Below are positions 45,530 to 53,948 of a DNA stretch of 64,000 nt, piece by piece (the stretch's first letter is position 1; every line of letters begins with the position of its first letter). Source of the stretch: Chrysemys picta bellii (Eukaryota; Chordata; Testudines; Emydidae). The position numbers and the translations under genes were made by a program. Under the pieces are notes generated by a model that had not been told where the DNA came from, searched no databases, and saw nothing but the letters and a program-made list of their open reading frames with translations. The stretch lies in assembly GCF_011386835.1 (NCBI RefSeq), contig NC_088797.1, positions 61,033,587 to 61,097,586 on the forward strand, read 5' to 3'.

Positions 45530-47703
45530 AGTTCATGACTTCAGTCACCCCGATATCTGCTGGGAGAGCAATACAGCAGTGCACAGACAACCCAGGAAGT
45601 TTTTGGAAAGTATAGGGGACAATTTCCTGGTGCAAGTGCTGGAGGAACCAACGAGGGGCAGAGCTCTTCTTGACCTGCTGCTCACAAACAGGGAAGAATT
45701 AGTAGGGGAAGCAAAAGTGGATGGGAACCTGGGAGGCAGTGACCATGAGATGGTCGAGTTCAGGATCCTGACACAAGGAAGAAAGGAGAGCAGCAGAATA
45801 TGGACCCTGGACTTCAGAAAAGCAGACTTTGACTCCCTCAGGGAACTGATGGGCAGGATCCCCTGGGAGAATAACATGAGGGGGAAAGGAGTCCAGGAGA
45901 GTTGGCTGTATTTTAAAGAATCCTTATTGAGGTTGCAGGAACAAACCATCCCGATGTGTAGAAAGAATAGTAAATATGGCAGGCGACTAGCTTGGCTTAA
46001 CAGTGAAATCCTTGCTGATCTTAAACACAAAAAAGACGCTTACAAGAAGTGGAAGATTGGACAAATGATCAGGGAGGAGTATAAAAATATTGCTCGGGCA
46101 TGCAGGAGTGACATCAGGAAGGCCAAATCACACTTGGAGTTGCAGCTAGCAAGAGATGTTAAGAGTAACAAGAAGGATTTCTTCAGATATGTTAGCAACA
46201 AGAAGAAAGTCAAGGAAAGTGTGGACCCTTTACTGAATGAAGGAGGCAACCTAGTGACAGAGGATGTGGAAAAAGCTAAGGTACTCAATGCTTTTTTTGC
46301 CTCTCTTCACAAACGAGGTCAGCTCCCAGACTACTGCACTGGGCAGCATAGCATGGGGAGGAGGTGACCAGCCCTCTGTGGAGAAAGAAGTGGTTCAGGA
46401 CTATTTAGAAAAGCTGGACAAGCACAAGTCCCTGGGGCGGGATGCGCTTCATTCGAGGGTGCTAAAGAAGTTAGCTGATGTGATTGCAGAGCCATTGGCC
46501 ATTATCTTTGAAAACTCATGGTAATCGGGGGAGGTCCCAGATGACTGGAAAAAGGCTAATGTAGTGCCCATCTTTAAAAAAGGGAAGAAGGAGGATCTGG
46601 GGAACTACAGGCCAGTCAGCCTCACCTTAGTCCCTGGAAAAATCATGGAGCAGGTCCTCACGGAATCAATTCTGATCCACTTAGAGGAGAGGAAAGTGAT
46701 CAGGAACAGTCAGCATGGATTCACCAAGGGCAAGTCATGCATGACTAACCTAATTGCCTTCTATGATGAGATAACTGGCTCTGTGGATGAGGGGAAAGCA
46801 GTGGACGTGTTATTCCTTGACTTTAGCAAAGCTTTTGATACGGTCTCCCACAGTATTCTTGCCGGCAAGTTAAAGAAATATGGGCTGGATGAATGGACTA
46901 TAAGGTGGATAGAAAGCTGGCTAGATCGTCAGGCTCAATGGATAGTGATCAATGACTCCATGTCTAGTTGGCAGCTGGTATCAAGCGGAGTGCCCCAAGG
47001 GTCGGTCCTGGGGCCGGTTTTGTTCAATACCTTCATTAATGATCTGGAGGATGGCGTGGACTGCACCCTCAGCAAGTTTGCCGATGACACTAAACTGGGA
47101 GGAGTGGTAGATACGCTGGAGGGCAGGGATAGGATACAGAGGGATCTAGACAAATTATGAGGATTGGGCCAAAAGAAATCTGATGAGATTCAACAAGGAC
47201 AAGTGCAGAGTCCTGCACTTAGGACAGAAGAATCCCCTTCACTGCTACAGACTAGGGACCGAGTGGCTAGGCAGCAGTTCTGCAGAAAAGGACCTAGGGG
47301 TTACAGTAGACAAGAAGCTGAATATGAGTCAACAGTGTGTCCTTGTTGCCAAGAAGGCTAACAGCATTTTGGGCTGTATAAGTAGGGGCATTGCCAGCAG
47401 ATCGAGGGACGTGATCATTCCCCTCTATTCGACACTGGTGAGGCCTCATCTGGAGTACTATGTCCAGTTTTGGACCCCACACCACAGGAAGGATGTAGAA
47501 AAATTGGAAAGAGTCCAGCGGAGGGCAACAAAAATGATTAGGGGGCTGGATTACATGATTTATAAGGAGAGGCTGAGGGAACTGGGATTGTTTAGTCTGC
47601 AGAAGAGAAGAACGAGGAGGGATTTGATAGCTGCTTTCAACTACCTGAAAGGGGGTTCCAAAGAGGATGGATCTAGACTGTTCTCAGTGGTACCAGATGA
47701 CAG
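45530..47703 (+). pseudogene. CR1 LINE ORF2, endonuclease end + RT, split by DIRS insertion
   Basis: A long CR1 ORF2 remnant. It starts in the endonuclease C-terminus (HPDICWESNTA, LDLLLTNREELVGEAKV, GGSDHEMVEF), then the connector, RT with NYRPVSLT (about 46605), [29 protein letters not shown] and the catalytic [10 protein letters not shown] (about 47079-47108), and the thumb region to VVPDDR at 47703. Lesions: a frameshift at about 46300 in FFAS, a CAA-to-TAA-type stop at 46522-46524 (NSW stop SGEV), and one inserted T at about 47157. 5'-truncated at about 45530. The reading frame is cut at 47703 by the DIRS element and resumes at 53949. Confidence 0.9.
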
Positions 47704-47913
47704 AAAAGACGGTTACTCACCGTTGTAACTGTTGTTCTTCGAGATGTGTTGCTCATATCCATTCCATTAGGTGTGTGCGCGCCGCGTGCACGATCGTCGG
47801 AAGATTTTTACCCTAGCAACACCGGCGGGTCGGCTGTGGAGCCCCCTAGAGTGGCGCCTTCATGGCGCTGAATATATACCCCAGCCGACCCGGCGCCCCC
47901 TCAGTTCCTTCTT
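47704..47913. repeat. DIRS terminal inverted repeat (3' end in coding sense), with extension
   Basis: 47751-47913 is the exact complement of 53769-53931. The outer 47 nt (47704-47750, AAAAGACGGTTACTCACCG onward) are not in the other terminal repeat but are complemented in the internal region at 47951-48012. Confidence 0.9.
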
Positions 47914-47950
47914 GCCGGCTACTCCGACAGTGGGGACGGAGGGCGGGTTT

Positions 47951-48050
47951 GGAATGGATATGAGCAACACATCTCGAAGAACAACAGTTACAACGGTGAG
48001 TAACCGTCTTTTCTTCTTCGAGTGCTTGCTCATATCCATTCCATTAGGTG
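47951..48050. repeat. DIRS internal complementary region (ICR)
   Basis: 47951-48012 is the exact reverse complement of the first 62 nt of the element (47704-47765). 48011-48050 is the exact reverse complement of its last 40 nt (53909-53948). The two blocks overlap by TT. In DIRS elements this region templates joining of the two ends into a circle before recombinase-mediated insertion. It lies just downstream of the recombinase stop, as in DIRS1. Confidence 0.92.
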
Positions 48051-48065
48051 ACTCCCAAGCCCAAC

Positions 48066-50954
48066 TCAGGTGGTGGGGTCGGAGTGAGACATTGCTGTGT
48101 GCAAAACTGCTGATCCGAAGGCAGCATCGTCCCTGGACTGCTGCACTAGTGCATAGTGTTCTGTAAATGTGTGGACTGACGACCAAACCGCAGCTCTACA
48201 AATGTCCTGTATCGGAACTTGCGCCAGGAAAGCCGTCGAGGAAGCTTGGGCCCTCGTGGAGTGGGCGGTGAGGTGCGGTGCTGAGACACCTGCCAGGTCA
48301 TAGCAAGTCCGGATGCAAGACGTAATCCAGGAGGATAGGCGTTGTGAGGAGACCGGTGAGCCTTTCATTCGGTCGGCCACTGCAACGAAGAGTTGCGTCG
48401 TCTTTCTAAAGTGCCTTGTGCGGTCAATATAGAAAGCCAGGGCCCTGCGTACGTCCAGAGAATGCAAACGTTGATCCTGGCGAGTAGCATGTGGTTTAGG
48501 ATGAAAGACCGGGAGAAATATATCCTGGTTGATATGAAAAGGAGAAACCACCTTAGGGAGAAAGGCAGGATGTGGACGAAGCTGCACTTTATCCTTGTGG
48601 AAAACTGTGTAAGGGGGCTCGGATGTAAGCGCCCTGAGTTCAGAAACGCGCCTTGCTGAGGTGATGGCTACGAGGAAGGCTGTCTTCCAGGACAGGTACA
48701 GAAGTGAACAGGTGGCCAGTGGCTCGAATGGAGGACCTGTGAGCTTGGAGAGAACCAGGTTGAGGTCCCACGTCGGAACGGGCTGACGTTGTTGTGGGTA
48801 CGTCCGGTCTAAGCCCTTGAGGAATCTAACGACCATCGGGTTAGAGAATACCGAGGACGCGAGTTCCCCTGGATGGAAGGCCGATATAGCGGCCAGGTGA
48901 ACTTTAATTGAAGATATCGCCAACCCTTGCTGTTTTAGGGATAGGAGATATTCCAAAATGAGAGGGATAGGTGCGTGCAACGGGGACGTGGCTCGCTGTT
49001 CGCACCAACAGGAGAACCGCTTCCACTTGGCCAAGTATGTGGTCCGTGTTGAGGGCTTCCTACTGCTCAGCAGAATCTGTTGGACAGAGTGAGAACACTG
49101 TTGCTCTGCCTGGGTGAACCATGGAGCAGCCACGCCGTGAGGTGGAGTGATTGCAGGTCGGGGTGACGCAGCCGGCCGTGGTTCTGCGTGATGAGATCCG
49201 GATACAACGGAAGCGGGATCGGTGTCCGAACCGAGAGTTCCAACAGCGTGGTGTACCAATGTTGTCTCGGCCACGCTGGAGCGATCAGAATTACCTGTGC
49301 CTGGTCTCTGCGCAATTTGAGCAGTACCTTGTGGACCAGAGGAAACGGAGGGAAGGCATAAAACAGGTGGTCTTTCCAGGGAAGGAGAAACGCATCCGAG
49401 AGGGAGCCCGGAGCTCGACCTTGCAGGGAGCAGAACACGTGGCACTTCCTGTTGTCTCGAGATGCAAACAGGTCTATGTGGGGAAACCCCCACTTCTGGA
49501 AGACGGAATGTATAATGTCCGGACGGATAGACCACTCGTGCGTTTGAAAGGACCTGCTGAGCCGGTCCGCCAGAGTATTCTGGACTCCAGGGAGGAACGA
49601 TGCCGTGAGATGGATTGAGTGGGCGATGCAGAAGTCCCACAGGCGAATGGCCTCTTGGCATAGAATTGACGAACGTGCTCCTCCCTGCTTGTTGATGTAA
49701 AACATGGCCGTGGTGTTGTCGGTGAGAACTAACACACAGCAGCCACGTAGGAGATTGAGAAATGCCTGGCACGCCAGGCGCACCGCCATCAGTTCCCGAA
49801 CATTGATGTGCAGGGCTAGCTGAGGTGCAGTCCACAGGCCCTGGGTATGGTGCTCGTTGAGATGGGCGCCCCAACCCAGAGATGAAGCGTCTGTGACCAG
49901 GTGCAGAGAGGGTTGTGGGGCGTGAAACGGCATCCCCTCGCAAACCACATTGTGATCTAGCCACCATGTGAGGGAGGTCAGGACCGAGTTCGGGATTGTG
50001 ACCACCATATTCAGGCTGTCCCGATGTGGGCGGTATATTGATGACACCCAGGTCTGGAGTGGGCGAAGCCGAAGTCTGGCATGCCTGGTTACGTACGTGC
50101 ATGAAGCCATGTGACCCAGGAGGGTAAGGCACGACCTCACCGTGGTAGTTGGGAAGGCCTTGAGTCCCTGTATGAGGCTCGTGATGGTGCAAAAGCGATT
50201 GTCTGGCAGGATGGCTTGTGCGCGTCTGGAGTCTAGAACCGCACCGATGAATTCTATTCTCTGGGTAGGTTCTAGAGTGGATTTGTCCTTGTTGAGTAGG
50301 ATACCCAACTTGTTGAATGTGCGCACTATTATGTGGACGTGATCGCGAACTTGTTCCTTGGTGCGACCGCGTACCAGCCAGTCGTCTAGGTACGGGAACA
50401 CCTGTATCCCTTGCCGACGAAGGTACGCTGCCACGACAGCCATACATTTCGTGAAGACCCGTGGGGCCGAAGATAGTCCGAAGGGAAGGACTGCAAATTG
50501 GTAGTGCACCCTGTTTACCACGAATCGGAGGAAGCGTCTGTGAGGCGGGAAAATAGCAATGTGAAAGTATGCGTCTTTCATGTCGAGGGCGGCAAACCAG
50601 TCTCCAGGATCGAGGGAAGGGATAATGGCCCCCAGAGAGACCATGCGGAACTTCAACTTTACTACGAATTTGTTGAGTCCGCGCAAGTCCAAGATGGGTC
50701 GCAGACCTCCTTTGGACTTGGGGATGAGGAAATAACGGGAGTAGAATCCCCTGCCCCTTAATTCCACTGGAACCTCCTCTATGGCCCCCATAGCGAGGAG
50801 CGTAGAAACTTCCTGTATAAGAAGTTGCTCGTGAGAAGGGTCCCTGAAGAGGGACGGGGAAGGGGGGGAGGAGGGGGGGATAGAAGAAAACTGGATAGCG
50901 TATCCCCTCTCCACCGTGCGGAGGACCCAACGGTCCGAAGTTATAAGGGACCAA
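48066..50954 (-). CDS. DIRS tyrosine recombinase ORF (domain in last ~360 codons)
   Basis: The last 360 or so codons (about 49150-48066) are a tyrosine recombinase (lambda integrase-like): an N-terminal SAM-like part with STRTTYLAKWKRFSCWC, then SSIKVHLAAISAFH, the first catalytic Arg in TSARRVSELRAL (about 48661-48640), the HxxR box HSTR (48263-48252), a conserved Trp (AAVWSS) and the nucleophile Tyr in FTEHYAL (48155-48153), 28 codons before the stop. It would cut and join circular DNA intermediates into the genome. The frame is open far upstream to 50954, overlapping RT/RNase H in another frame; that 600-codon upstream part looks like a shadow, and the true start or a frameshift/reinitiation mechanism is unknown. 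The ICR starts right after the stop. Confidence 0.88.
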   Translation of the reverse strand: MVPYNFGPLGPPHGGEGIRYPVFFYPPLLPPFPVPLQGPFSRATSYTGSFYAPRYGGHRGGSSGIKGQGILLPLFPHPQVQRRSATHLGLARTQQIRSKVEVPHGLSGGHYPFPRSWRLVCRPRHERRILSHCYFPASQTLPPIRGKQGALPICSPSLRTIFGPTGLHEMYGCRGSVPSSARDTGVPVPRRLAGTRSHQGTSSRSRPHNSAHIQQVGYPTQQGQIHSRTYPENRIHRCGSRLQTRTSHPARQSLLHHHEPHTGTQGLPNYHGEVVPYPPGSHGFMHVRNQACQTSASPTPDLGVINIPPTSGQPEYGGHNPELGPDLPHMVARSQCGLRGDAVSRPTTLSAPGHRRFISGLGRPSQRAPYPGPVDCTSASPAHQCSGTDGGAPGVPGISQSPTWLLCVSSHRQHHGHVLHQQAGRSTFVNSMPRGHSPVGLLHRPLNPSHGIVPPWSPEYSGGPAQQVLSNARVVYPSGHYTFRLPEVGVSPHRPVCISRQQEVPRVLLPARSSSGLPLGCVSPSLERPPVLCLPSVSSGPQGTAQIAQRPGTGNSDRSSVAETTLVHHAVGTLGSDTDPASVVSGSHHAEPRPAASPRPAITPPHGVAAPWFTQAEQQCSHSVQQILLSSRKPSTRTTYLAKWKRFSCWCEQRATSPLHAPIPLILEYLLSLKQQGLAISSIKVHLAAISAFHPGELASSVFSNPMVVRFLKGLDRTYPQQRQPVPTWDLNLVLSKLTGPPFEPLATCSLLYLSWKTAFLVAITSARRVSELRALTSEPPYTVFHKDKVQLRPHPAFLPKVVSPFHINQDIFLPVFHPKPHATRQDQRLHSLDVRRALAFYIDRTRHFRKTTQLFVAVADRMKGSPVSSQRLSSWITSCIRTCYDLAGVSAPHLTAHSTRAQASSTAFLAQVPIQDICRAAVWSSVHTFTEHYALVQQSRDDAAFGSAVLHTAMSHSDPTT

Positions 50955-51430
50955 GCACGGTGGAAGTGGGAGAGGCGATCCCGAAAGGAGGGGGCTGGAT
51001 CCTGGGGGATGACTGGGGCGCCGTCCTCGACCGCACCTTCAAAAGTTCTGCCTGGGGCCTGAAGGTGGTCGAGGTGGCCCCTGGTTCTGGCCGGGTTGAG
51101 GGCCGGTCCACCTTCTTCTACCACCTCGCCCTCGCCTCCGGGCCGAGTCTTGTCTCTGACGAGGCGGGGGGGGGTAGAAGCGCTGAGGTTGCGGCCTAAA
51201 TGGCCTGCGCTGGGGGCCCACAACATGCATCCCCGGGGAGCGCATGATTGTTCTCGAGTCCTTGAGGCTCTGCAGGCGGGAGTCCGTCTTATCCGAGAAC
51301 AATCCATGCCCCTCAAAAGGCAGATCTTGTAGGGTTTGCTGCAGCTCCGGAGGCAAACCCGAAACCTGAAGCCAGGAGATCCTGCGCATAGCGATGCCCG
51401 AAGCCAGGGTCCTCGCCGCTGAGTCTGCAA
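49067..51430 (-). CDS. DIRS reverse transcriptase / RNase H ORF
   Basis: Open over 787 codons. The first ~100 overlap ORF1 in another frame and the real start is unclear; family-like text begins around 50990 (RLSHFHRAWSLI, VLRTVERGYAIQF). RT: GLRPILDLRGLNKFV, the first Asp in ALDMKDAYFH (50590-50563), FAVLPFGLSSAPRVF and the active-site YLDDW (50392-50378). RNase H: TDASSLGWG (about 49898), RELMAVRLAC, LTDNTTAMFY (about 49730-49705) and LADRLSR (about 49573). A C-terminal extension (PHIDLFASRDNRKC, LIAPAWPRQHWY) is the region conserved in DIRS-like Pol after RNase H, sometimes linked to a methylase-like domain; I see no clear methylase box. It would copy the element RNA in the particle. Confidence 0.9.
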   Translation of the reverse strand: MQTQRRGPWLRASLCAGSPGFRFRVCLRSCSKPYKICLLRGMDCSRIRRTPACRASRTREQSCAPRGCMLWAPSAGHLGRNLSASTPPRLVRDKTRPGGEGEVVEEGGPALNPARTRGHLDHLQAPGRTFEGAVEDGAPVIPQDPAPSFRDRLSHFHRAWSLITSDRWVLRTVERGYAIQFSSIPPSSPPSPSLFRDPSHEQLLIQEVSTLLAMGAIEEVPVELRGRGFYSRYFLIPKSKGGLRPILDLRGLNKFVVKLKFRMVSLGAIIPSLDPGDWFAALDMKDAYFHIAIFPPHRRFLRFVVNRVHYQFAVLPFGLSSAPRVFTKCMAVVAAYLRRQGIQVFPYLDDWLVRGRTKEQVRDHVHIIVRTFNKLGILLNKDKSTLEPTQRIEFIGAVLDSRRAQAILPDNRFCTITSLIQGLKAFPTTTVRSCLTLLGHMASCTYVTRHARLRLRPLQTWVSSIYRPHRDSLNMVVTIPNSVLTSLTWWLDHNVVCEGMPFHAPQPSLHLVTDASSLGWGAHLNEHHTQGLWTAPQLALHINVRELMAVRLACQAFLNLLRGCCVLVLTDNTTAMFYINKQGGARSSILCQEAIRLWDFCIAHSIHLTASFLPGVQNTLADRLSRSFQTHEWSIRPDIIHSVFQKWGFPHIDLFASRDNRKCHVFCSLQGRAPGSLSDAFLLPWKDHLFYAFPPFPLVHKVLLKLRRDQAQVILIAPAWPRQHWYTTLLELSVRTPIPLPLYPDLITQNHGRLRHPDLQSLHLTAWLLHGSPRQSNSVLTLSNRFC

Positions 51431-53558
51431 TGTCCAAGGAGGCCTGCAAGGAGGTCCGAGCCACCTTCTTGCCCTCCTCTACCATGGCTCCAAACTCTTC
51501 CCTGGACTCTTGGGGAATCAACTCCTTAAACTTCCCCATAGAGTTCCAGGAGTTGAAATTGTAGCGGCTCAGTAACGCCTGTTGGTTCGCCGCTCTCAGT
51601 TGTAGCCCTCCGGCTGAGTAGACCTTACGGCCAAACAGGTCGAGCCGCTTAGCCTCTTTTGATTTAGGCGCTGCAGCCTGCTGGCCGTGGCGCTCTCGTG
51701 CATTCACTGATTCCACCACCAGTGAGCACGGTTGGGGGTGGGTGTACAAGTACCCATAGTCCTTAGAGGGGACAAAGTATTTTCTTTCCACCCCTCTCGC
51801 TGTGGGTGGAATGGAGGCAGGAGTTTGCCATATCGTATCCGCATTCGATTGGATCGTGCGGATCAGAGGTAACGCCACCCTCGATGGGACATCTGCTCCA
51901 AGGATGTTCACGATCGGGTCGTGCACCTCCACTATCTCCTCCGCCTGCAGGTCCATATTACGGGCCATCCTACGCAGGAGATCCTGGTGAGCCCGAAGAT
52001 CTATCGGAGGGGGACCCGTACATGAAGTGCCCGCCACTGCCTCGTCCGGAGAGGAGGAAGAGGATGCCTCCGGCGGTACCGGATCCAAGGGGGGGTCCTG
52101 ATCCCTTTGCTCTTGGGCCGGGGCATCACCTGCACTTGGGTCCCTGGTGTCGGGTGGCGTGGACACCGAAGCCTCCATGCCTCCTGGCGGAGGCCGAGAG
52201 ATGGTGGATTCTGGGGCCCTTCTAACCGAGTGACCCGAGCGAGAGGTCGATGGTATTGGAGCCCCTTGTTCTTGGTGGTATGCCCACGGGGTCCAAAACG
52301 ACCAGTGAGATGGTCCATGAGATTGGTCCTCTGCCATCTCCTGCCAGTGGCCGAAATTTTGTTCATCGGCGCGCCCTTGAGGGGGGTATGCCGATCTCGA
52401 CAAGTCCTCCGAGGAGCGGGACACCGATCTAGACGGCCATGGCGGTGCCGAGAGAGATGAAACCATCCCGGTGGGCTGCGGTGCCGCACGGTGCCGGTCC
52501 GGAGATGATCTATCTCTGCGCGGTGCCGGCGATCGGTGCCGGGACCGCGACCGGTGCCGATGACCTCGTCGGTGCCGGGAGTCAGATCTGGACCTCGACG
52601 AGGACCTGGAGTATGCCCGGTGCCGGGAGCGACCCCTCGACGTCGAGCGCCGACCGTAGCGGTGCCGAGAACTACGTCTCGACGTTGATCGGTGCCGACG
52701 ATCATAGCGGTGCCGAGACGTAGAACGGTGCCGCGAAGTAGATCTTGGCCGCGAGTACGACCGGTGCCGAGACGATATTCGGCGCCGGGACTGCGAGCGG
52801 CGTGGGGACCTGCTTCGGGACCTGGACCGGTGCCGAGGTTCCAGCCCTTGTGATGGTGGGCGCATCAAAGCAGGTTTCCCCCTCGACTGGACCGGGCGAG
52901 TCAACGGTGCAGTCGGTGCCGGTGGCTGAGGCGGTGCCGGCTCCGTGAGAGCTATTAAGTCTCTCGCCGCCGCGAAGGTCTCTGGAGTCGACGGGAGGCA
53001 CTGTATCACCGCCGGCCTGGGGGGAGACGCTATTTGCACCGGACTCAACGGCCTCGGCGCCGGAGTCGACGGTGCCGGAGGCAACTGTTTCCGTTGCTCC
53101 ACCGGTGGACGCGGCTCTACCCCCGACACTGGGGGAGCTGGCGTCTTCGGCACTGATGTCCCCGTCTTATGGGCTTTTTTATGCCCTGGGGATAAGGACC
53201 GGCGCCGAGGCACTTGCTGTGTCTGCGGTGCCGACGAGGTCCGGTGCCGGGGAGGCTTGTCTGACGCCACTCGCGTGGTCGTCGCAGCCGGTGCCGCCGG
53301 GGCACTGCGCACCGAGGTGCTAGGTGCCGGGGCCTTGCTCGTGGAAGGAGCGTCCGGGCTAAGAGCCGCCTCCATCAGAAGTTGCCTGAGCCGAAAGTCC
53401 CGCTCCTTCTTCGTTCTCGGACGAAAGGCCTTACAGATTTTACACTTGTCTGTCTGGTGTGACTCTCCCAGGCACTTCAGACAAGATTCGTGCGGGTCGC
53501 TCGTGGGCATAGGTTTAGCGCAGGAGGCGCACAGCTTGAAGCCGGGAGCGTTGGGCAT
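51039..53558 (-). CDS. DIRS ORF1, gag-like protein with cysteine cluster and RS-rich domain
   Basis: 839 codons from the ATG at 53558. An N-terminal cysteine cluster (CASCAKPM, CLKCLGESH, CKICKAF; residues 11-44) is the zinc-binding-like head found in vertebrate DIRS ORF1. Residues about 60-230 are Pro/Ala/Thr-rich. Residues about 240-350 are an Arg/Ser/His-rich repeat (RHRS, RSRS, SRHR units) like an RS domain. A folded-looking region (LVVESVNARERHGQQ, LDLFGRKVYSAGGLQLR, SRYNFNSW; residues about 630-720) is shared with the older DIRS at 63.5-63.9 kb, and an Arg/Pro/Gly-rich tail (GRGGRRRW) ends the protein. Likely packaging and nucleic-acid binding. The start is supported by the conserved-looking cysteine head; the TATA-like sequence lies ~250 bp upstream. 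Confidence 0.88.
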   Translation of the reverse strand: MPNAPGFKLCASCAKPMPTSDPHESCLKCLGESHQTDKCKICKAFRPRTKKERDFRLRQLLMEAALSPDAPSTSKAPAPSTSVRSAPAAPAATTTRVASDKPPRHRTSSAPQTQQVPRRRSLSPGHKKAHKTGTSVPKTPAPPVSGVEPRPPVEQRKQLPPAPSTPAPRPLSPVQIASPPRPAVIQCLPSTPETFAAARDLIALTEPAPPQPPAPTAPLTRPVQSRGKPALMRPPSQGLEPRHRSRSRSRSPRRSQSRRRISSRHRSYSRPRSTSRHRSTSRHRYDRRHRSTSRRSSRHRYGRRSTSRGRSRHRAYSRSSSRSRSDSRHRRGHRHRSRSRHRSPAPRRDRSSPDRHRAAPQPTGMVSSLSAPPWPSRSVSRSSEDLSRSAYPPQGRADEQNFGHWQEMAEDQSHGPSHWSFWTPWAYHQEQGAPIPSTSRSGHSVRRAPESTISRPPPGGMEASVSTPPDTRDPSAGDAPAQEQRDQDPPLDPVPPEASSSSSPDEAVAGTSCTGPPPIDLRAHQDLLRRMARNMDLQAEEIVEVHDPIVNILGADVPSRVALPLIRTIQSNADTIWQTPASIPPTARGVERKYFVPSKDYGYLYTHPQPCSLVVESVNARERHGQQAAAPKSKEAKRLDLFGRKVYSAGGLQLRAANQQALLSRYNFNSWNSMGKFKELIPQESREEFGAMVEEGKKVARTSLQASLDIADSAARTLASGIAMRRISWLQVSGLPPELQQTLQDLPFEGHGLFSDKTDSRLQSLKDSRTIMRSPGMHVVGPQRRPFRPQPQRFYPPPPRQRQDSARRRGRGGRRRWTGPQPGQNQGPPRPPSGPRQNF
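52444..53329 (-). repeat. GGTGCCG heptamer array inside ORF1
   Basis: At least 21 exact GGTGCCG heptamers (plus strand) in 886 nt, for example at 52444, 52480, 52490, 52522, 52535, 52553, 52571, 52661, 52691, 52709, 52727, 52763, 52829, 52933, 53071, 53227, 53243, 53290 and 53323. Twelve share one codon phase, where CGGCACCG gives Arg-His-Arg, and nine are in a second phase in Ala/Pro-rich text. Confidence 0.8.
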
Positions 53559-53768
53559 GAGCCCGGCCCCGCGGCCGGGGGAGAAAAAGGGGGGAGACGA
53601 CCCCCTTAACCCCCTGGACTATTTAGAACAACTTTAAAACTACTTAACTAACTTACAACAAACTCTAAGACTATAACTATAACTACAACTATGATACAAC
53701 AAGAAAGCTAGGGAAAGTGGAGAACAGCTAAGCAGCGCTCCACAGTTCCAACGACCGTCAGGGGCGGT

Positions 53769-53948
53769 AAGAAGGAACTGAGGGGGCGCCGGGTCGGCTG
53801 GGGTATATATTCAGCGCCATGAAGGCGCCACTCTAGGGGGCTCCACAGCCGACCCGCCGGTGTTGCTAGGGTAAAAATCTTCCGACGATCGTGCACGCGG
53901 CGCGCACACACCTAATGGAATGGATATGAGCAAGCACTCGAAGAAGAA
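53769..53948. repeat. DIRS terminal inverted repeat (5' end in coding sense)
   Basis: 53769-53931 pairs exactly with 47751-47913; the outer 17 nt (53932-53948, AAGCACTCGAAGAAGAA) are unique to this end and are complemented in the ICR. Confidence 0.9.
53804..53817 (-). promoter_or_regulatory. TATA-like box in the DIRS terminal repeat
   Basis: On the minus strand GAATATATACCCC lies inside the terminal repeat, about 250 bp upstream of the ORF1 ATG, in otherwise GC-rich DNA. A promoter role is inference. The same sequence is present, pointing inward, in the other terminal repeat. Confidence 0.4.

Larger units (their letters stand above)
47704..53948 (-). mobile_element. Complete-looking DIRS-type tyrosine-recombinase retrotransposon, 6.2 kb
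   Basis: Coding orientation is minus. Order from 53948 down: terminal repeat, ORF1 (gag-like), RT/RNase H ORF, tyrosine recombinase ORF, internal complementary region, terminal repeat. The terminal repeats are inverted (47751-47913 versus 53769-53931, identical by eye over 163 nt). All three ORFs are open and their catalytic residues are present. The ends carry no duplication beyond a possible shared AA: flanks GACAG and CAAGG join to a readable CR1 sequence. All of this is the architecture of DIRS1-like elements, and the lack of lesions suggests a recent insertion. Confidence 0.9.

Noticed and set aside
49300..50954. Upstream 600 codons of the recombinase frame as a separate domain
   Set aside because: They overlap RT/RNase H in another frame and read like a shadow; kept only as an open question in the findings.
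52001..53001. Other-frame open frames over ORF1 (up to 234 codons)
   Set aside because: Shadows of the RS-rich ORF1; repeats of GGTGCCG keep several frames open.
52444..53329. CRISPR-like or spaced direct repeats
   Set aside because: Heptamers are short, unevenly spaced and lie within a coding frame of a eukaryotic retroelement.
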